Shown one piece after another: positions 5,944-7,805 of a stretch of 7,805 nucleotides of DNA. Both the position numbers and the translations under genes were made by a program. Each line of letters starts with the position of its first letter. Positions within the stretch are counted from its first letter, which is position 1. The notes below the pieces were generated by a model. It was not told the DNA's origin, made no database searches, and saw nothing but the letters and a program-made list of their open reading frames with translations. This stretch comes from Myxococcales bacterium (GTDB lineage: Bacteria; Myxococcota_A; Polyangia; Polyangiales; Polyangiaceae), in assembly GCA_013298325.1 (NCBI GenBank), contig JAAFHJ010000216.1:1-7805 (forward strand), read 5' to 3'.

Positions 5944-7536
5944 ATGGGCCTCGTTTCAGACAGCAATCGAAAATGGTTTATCGCGATCACGGCGGCGCTG
6001 GCGGCGCTCGTCGAGATCGTCGACTCGAGCATTGTGAACGTCGCACTCACGGAGATGCAGTCGAGCCTCGGCGCGACGCTCTCGGAGATCGGCTGGGTCA
6101 TCACCAGCTACGCGATCGCAAATGTAATTATCCTTCCGCTCTCAGCCTGGCTCGGCGATGTCTTCGGAAAGAAAAGATATTTCATCTTCTCGCTCGTCGG
6201 GTTCACGGCATCGTCGGTCCTCTGTGGGCTCTCGACGTCCCTCTGGATGCTCATCGTCGCCCGCATCCTCCAAGGGCTAACGGGGGGCGGACTCGTCTCC
6301 AAAGCCCAGTCGATTCTGTTCGAAACATTCCCCAAAGAGGAGCAGGGCCAGGCACAGGCTCTCTTCGGCATTGTCGCCATTTCTGGCCCGGCCATCGGTC
6401 CGACGCTGGGCGGCTACATCGTGACCAACCTCGACTGGCGATGGATCTTCTTTATCAATTTGCCGATCGGAATTGGCGCCGTCGCAATGGCAATGACCTT
6501 CCTCCCCGAGGACCCGATCGCCAAGGCGGTCGCAGTGACGAAGGATGCCGCGGGAAAGGTGATCAAGATCGGCCGGAAGATCGATTTCTTGGGCCTGATC
6601 TACCTCGTTGTTGGCCTCGGATCCCTTCAAACAGTGCTCGAGGAGGGGCAGAGCGAAGAGTGGTTTGAATCAAAGATGATCGTCGGCCTCTCAATCGCCG
6701 CCGTCGTCGCCCTCGCCCTTTTCGTCCGCGAGGAGTTGACGGTCGCCGAACCGGTCGTCGACCTCCGCGTCCTCCGCCATCGCTCGCTGGCCGCCGGCTC
6801 GCTCTTCTCGATGGTCCTCGGCATGGGTCTCTACGGCGCACTCTTCGCAGTGCCGATCTTCGCCCAATCGATCCTGAAGTTCACCGCGCAAGATACGGGA
6901 ATGCTTCTTCTTCCGGGCGCGCTGGCAAGTGCCTTCATGATGCCGATCGCCGGGATCGTGGCGCGGAAGATCGATCCGCGCTTCGTGATCGCCGCCGGCG
7001 CCATCACGTTGACGACGGCGATCCTGCTTCTCGGCCGCCTCTCGCCGTTGACCGGCGTCGACGATCTGTTCTGGCCGCTCGTCCTCCGCGGCGCCGGAAC
7101 GGTCTTCATGTTCCTCCCGCTCTCCATGGCGGCGATCGCCCCTCTCCCGAAAGAGGACATGGCCAAGGCGACCGGCTTCTACAACCTCACGCGCCAGCTT
7201 GGTGGCAGCATCGGGATCGCCTTCTTGACCGGCCTCCTCGATCGGCGCGGCGTATTCCACACCCAGCACCTCTCCGAGTCGGTAAACCCGGCGAATCCGG
7301 CGGCGACCTTTCGATTGAACGCAATGACCCGCCTCCTCGAGGGGCACGGGGTCCCCCACGAAGGGGCGACACGGGGCGCGCTACAAATGCTCGCCGGGAC
7401 AACAAAAGTTCAGGCGATGATCTGCTCCTTCAACGACACGTTCTATGCGACCGCGACCCTCCTCGTCCTTTCGCTGCCGCTCCTCTTCCTACTTCGCAAG
7501 CCGCCGGCCGACGCCAAGGTCGAGGCGGGCCACTGA
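5944..7536 (+). CDS. emrB: DHA2-family (EmrB/QacA) multidrug:proton antiporter, 14 TM helices
   Basis: This is an inner-membrane major-facilitator transporter that exports hydrophobic compounds in exchange for protons, here paired with the EmrA adaptor upstream. It has 530 residues, normal for the 14-helix DHA2 group (E. coli EmrB is 512). Helix 1 carries EIVDSSIVNVAL (residues 24-35), the usual DHA2 motif with the conserved Asp. The loop between helices 2 and 3 has LGDVFGKKRYF (70-80), the MFS motif A. Helix 5 has SGPAIGPTLGGYI (147-159), the antiporter motif C. Hydrophobic segments at about 12-30, 50-68, 80-96, 102-120, 137-158, 168-187, 213-231, 245-261, 285-307, 317-338, 347-363, 376-395, 413-430 and 500-517 give fourteen helices. 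The helix 6-7 loop (188-212) is long and lysine-rich, and a large hydrophilic loop at 431-498 precedes the last helix. The ATG at 5944 follows AAGGGGCGGAG. Substrates cannot be predicted from this sequence. Confidence 0.95.
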   Translation: MGLVSDSNRKWFIAITAALAALVEIVDSSIVNVALTEMQSSLGATLSEIGWVITSYAIANVIILPLSAWLGDVFGKKRYFIFSLVGFTASSVLCGLSTSLWMLIVARILQGLTGGGLVSKAQSILFETFPKEEQGQAQALFGIVAISGPAIGPTLGGYIVTNLDWRWIFFINLPIGIGAVAMAMTFLPEDPIAKAVAVTKDAAGKVIKIGRKIDFLGLIYLVVGLGSLQTVLEEGQSEEWFESKMIVGLSIAAVVALALFVREELTVAEPVVDLRVLRHRSLAAGSLFSMVLGMGLYGALFAVPIFAQSILKFTAQDTGMLLLPGALASAFMMPIAGIVARKIDPRFVIAAGAITLTTAILLLGRLSPLTGVDDLFWPLVLRGAGTVFMFLPLSMAAIAPLPKEDMAKATGFYNLTRQLGGSIGIAFLTGLLDRRGVFHTQHLSESVNPANPAATFRLNAMTRLLEGHGVPHEGATRGALQMLAGTTKVQAMICSFNDTFYATATLLVLSLPLLFLLRKPPADAKVEAGH

Positions 7537-7594
7537 GCCCCATCGCCTGGAAATTTCCTCGCAGAGTCTCGTTCTTCGCTTTCCTTCGTTTCCT

Positions 7595-7611
7595 GTAACC
7601 AAATAGTTGCA
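7595..7611. promoter_or_regulatory. imperfect operator-like site GTAAC-N6-GTTGC
   Basis: GTAAC (7595-7599) and GTTGC (7606-7610) form an inverted repeat with one mismatch and a 6-base centre. Aligned with the minus strand of the 4564-4578 site, it shares TAGTTGCA and most of the other arm, with one inserted base. It may be a second binding site for the same TetR regulator; the altered spacing weakens this. Confidence 0.3.
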
Positions 7612-7623
7612 CTTCCCCACAGA

Positions 7624-7638
7624 TGCCTTAGATAGGCA
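7624..7638. promoter_or_regulatory. inverted repeat TGCCT-N5-AGGCA
   Basis: Perfect 5-base arms (7624-7628 and 7634-7638) surround a 5-base centre in the intergenic DNA before the next gene. It overlaps a TAGATA that could be a weak -10. It may be an operator for a different regulator, or chance. Confidence 0.25.
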
Positions 7639-7687
7639 CGAGCCACGCGCTTCACGCACTGCGGCAGATTCGGTTCGCCGGTCTGCA

Positions 7688-7708
7688 ACGGGGGCGGAGG
7701 ACAATCGC
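7688..7708 (+). repeat. composite motif copy B (ACGGGGGCG-N1-AGGACAATCGC)
   Basis: This is the second copy of the motif found at 4585-4608. ACGGGGGCG (7688-7696), one spacer base, then AGGACAATCGC (7698-7708). It ends 93 bases before the ATG at 7802. A following CCCCCTTG (7715-7722) also recurs after copy A (4657-4664), but at a different distance. Confidence 0.6.
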
Positions 7709-7801
7709 CTATTCCCCCCTTGTCTGACGCGGAAACGTTCCCCTAACCGCGCGCAGGATCGACCGGTTCTGCACCGCCAGACCGCCTTTTTCGAGGACGC
7801 C

Positions 7802-7805
7802 ATGA
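7802..7805 (+). CDS. possible start codon of the next gene, cut by window edge
   Basis: An ATG at 7802-7804 is preceded by GAGGA (7793-7797) at 4 bases, a reasonable ribosome-binding site. Only one codon is visible, so nothing can be said about the product. The upstream region resembles the emrA control region, which hints at shared regulation. Confidence 0.35.

Larger units (their letters stand above)
7537..7801. promoter_or_regulatory. intergenic region after emrB, probable upstream region of the next gene
   Basis: These 265 bases contain no convincing gene on either strand. No hairpin with a U-tract follows emrB, so no intrinsic terminator is evident. The region holds an operator-like site resembling the one before tetR (7595-7611), a 15-base inverted repeat TGCCT-N5-AGGCA (7624-7638), and the second copy of the composite motif (7688-7708). 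TTGCAC (7608-7613) and TAGATA (7629-7634 area) make a weak possible promoter. The distance to the next ATG suggests a separate promoter rather than simple extension of the emrAB operon. Confidence 0.5.

Noticed and set aside
7549..7558. Perfect 10-base palindrome GGAAATTTCC just after emrB
   Set aside because: It is short, has no loop and no U-tract, and no second copy was seen, so no function can be argued.
7489..7803. Minus-strand open frame of 104 codons after emrB
   Set aside because: It is Arg/Ser-rich with no motif, overlaps the emrB end, and lacks a convincing ribosome-binding site. The CATG at its start is better read as the plus-strand ATG of the next gene.
1..7805. CRISPR arrays, tRNA or rRNA genes, insertion sequences
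   Set aside because: No regularly spaced direct repeats, RNA gene signatures, transposase motifs or terminal inverted repeats were seen on either strand.

Overview
The window is GC-rich DNA from a bacterial chromosome. The best guess for its source is a member of the Myxococcota (delta-proteobacterial grade). That guess rests on the dense GC-rich coding, the paired acyl-CoA dehydrogenases, and a lipoprotein whose repeat domain reads like the AgmX/PglI C-terminal domain common in myxobacteria. It is an inference, not a proven assignment.

Layout. On the minus strand, reading from about 4561 down to 1, five genes follow one another in the same direction. They are a TetR-family repressor, an acyl-CoA dehydrogenase, a small lipoprotein, a second acyl-CoA dehydrogenase, and an HSL-type alpha/beta-hydrolase (esterase/lipase) cut by the left edge. 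Gaps inside the string are 81, 8, 41 and 41 bases, so an operon is plausible for at least the last four genes. On the plus strand, divergent from tetR across a 122-base control region, lie an EmrA-type membrane fusion protein and an EmrB/QacA-type 14-helix DHA2 drug:proton antiporter, 48 bases apart. The last 265 bases after emrB hold no convincing gene. They look like the upstream region of another plus-strand gene whose ATG sits at 7802-7804.

How the parts may work together. EmrA and EmrB should form the inner-membrane part of a tripartite pump; no TolC-like channel is present in the window. The TetR gene is placed as a classic divergent local repressor. A 15-base inverted repeat directly upstream of its ATG is a candidate operator. 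The same repressor also heads the acyl-CoA dehydrogenase string, so it could respond to a fatty acid or acyl-CoA and control both catabolism and export. This is inference from gene order only.

The genes are ordinary families. The most unusual signals are in non-coding DNA. The tetR/emrA control region and the intergenic region after emrB share a composite motif (ACGGGGGCG plus AGGACAATCGC) and a similar inverted-repeat site. A hairpin between emrA and emrB would mask the emrB ribosome-binding site. The lipoprotein between the two dehydrogenases appears to carry a tandem, partly degenerate duplication of one domain. I found no clear evidence of an entirely new biological system.
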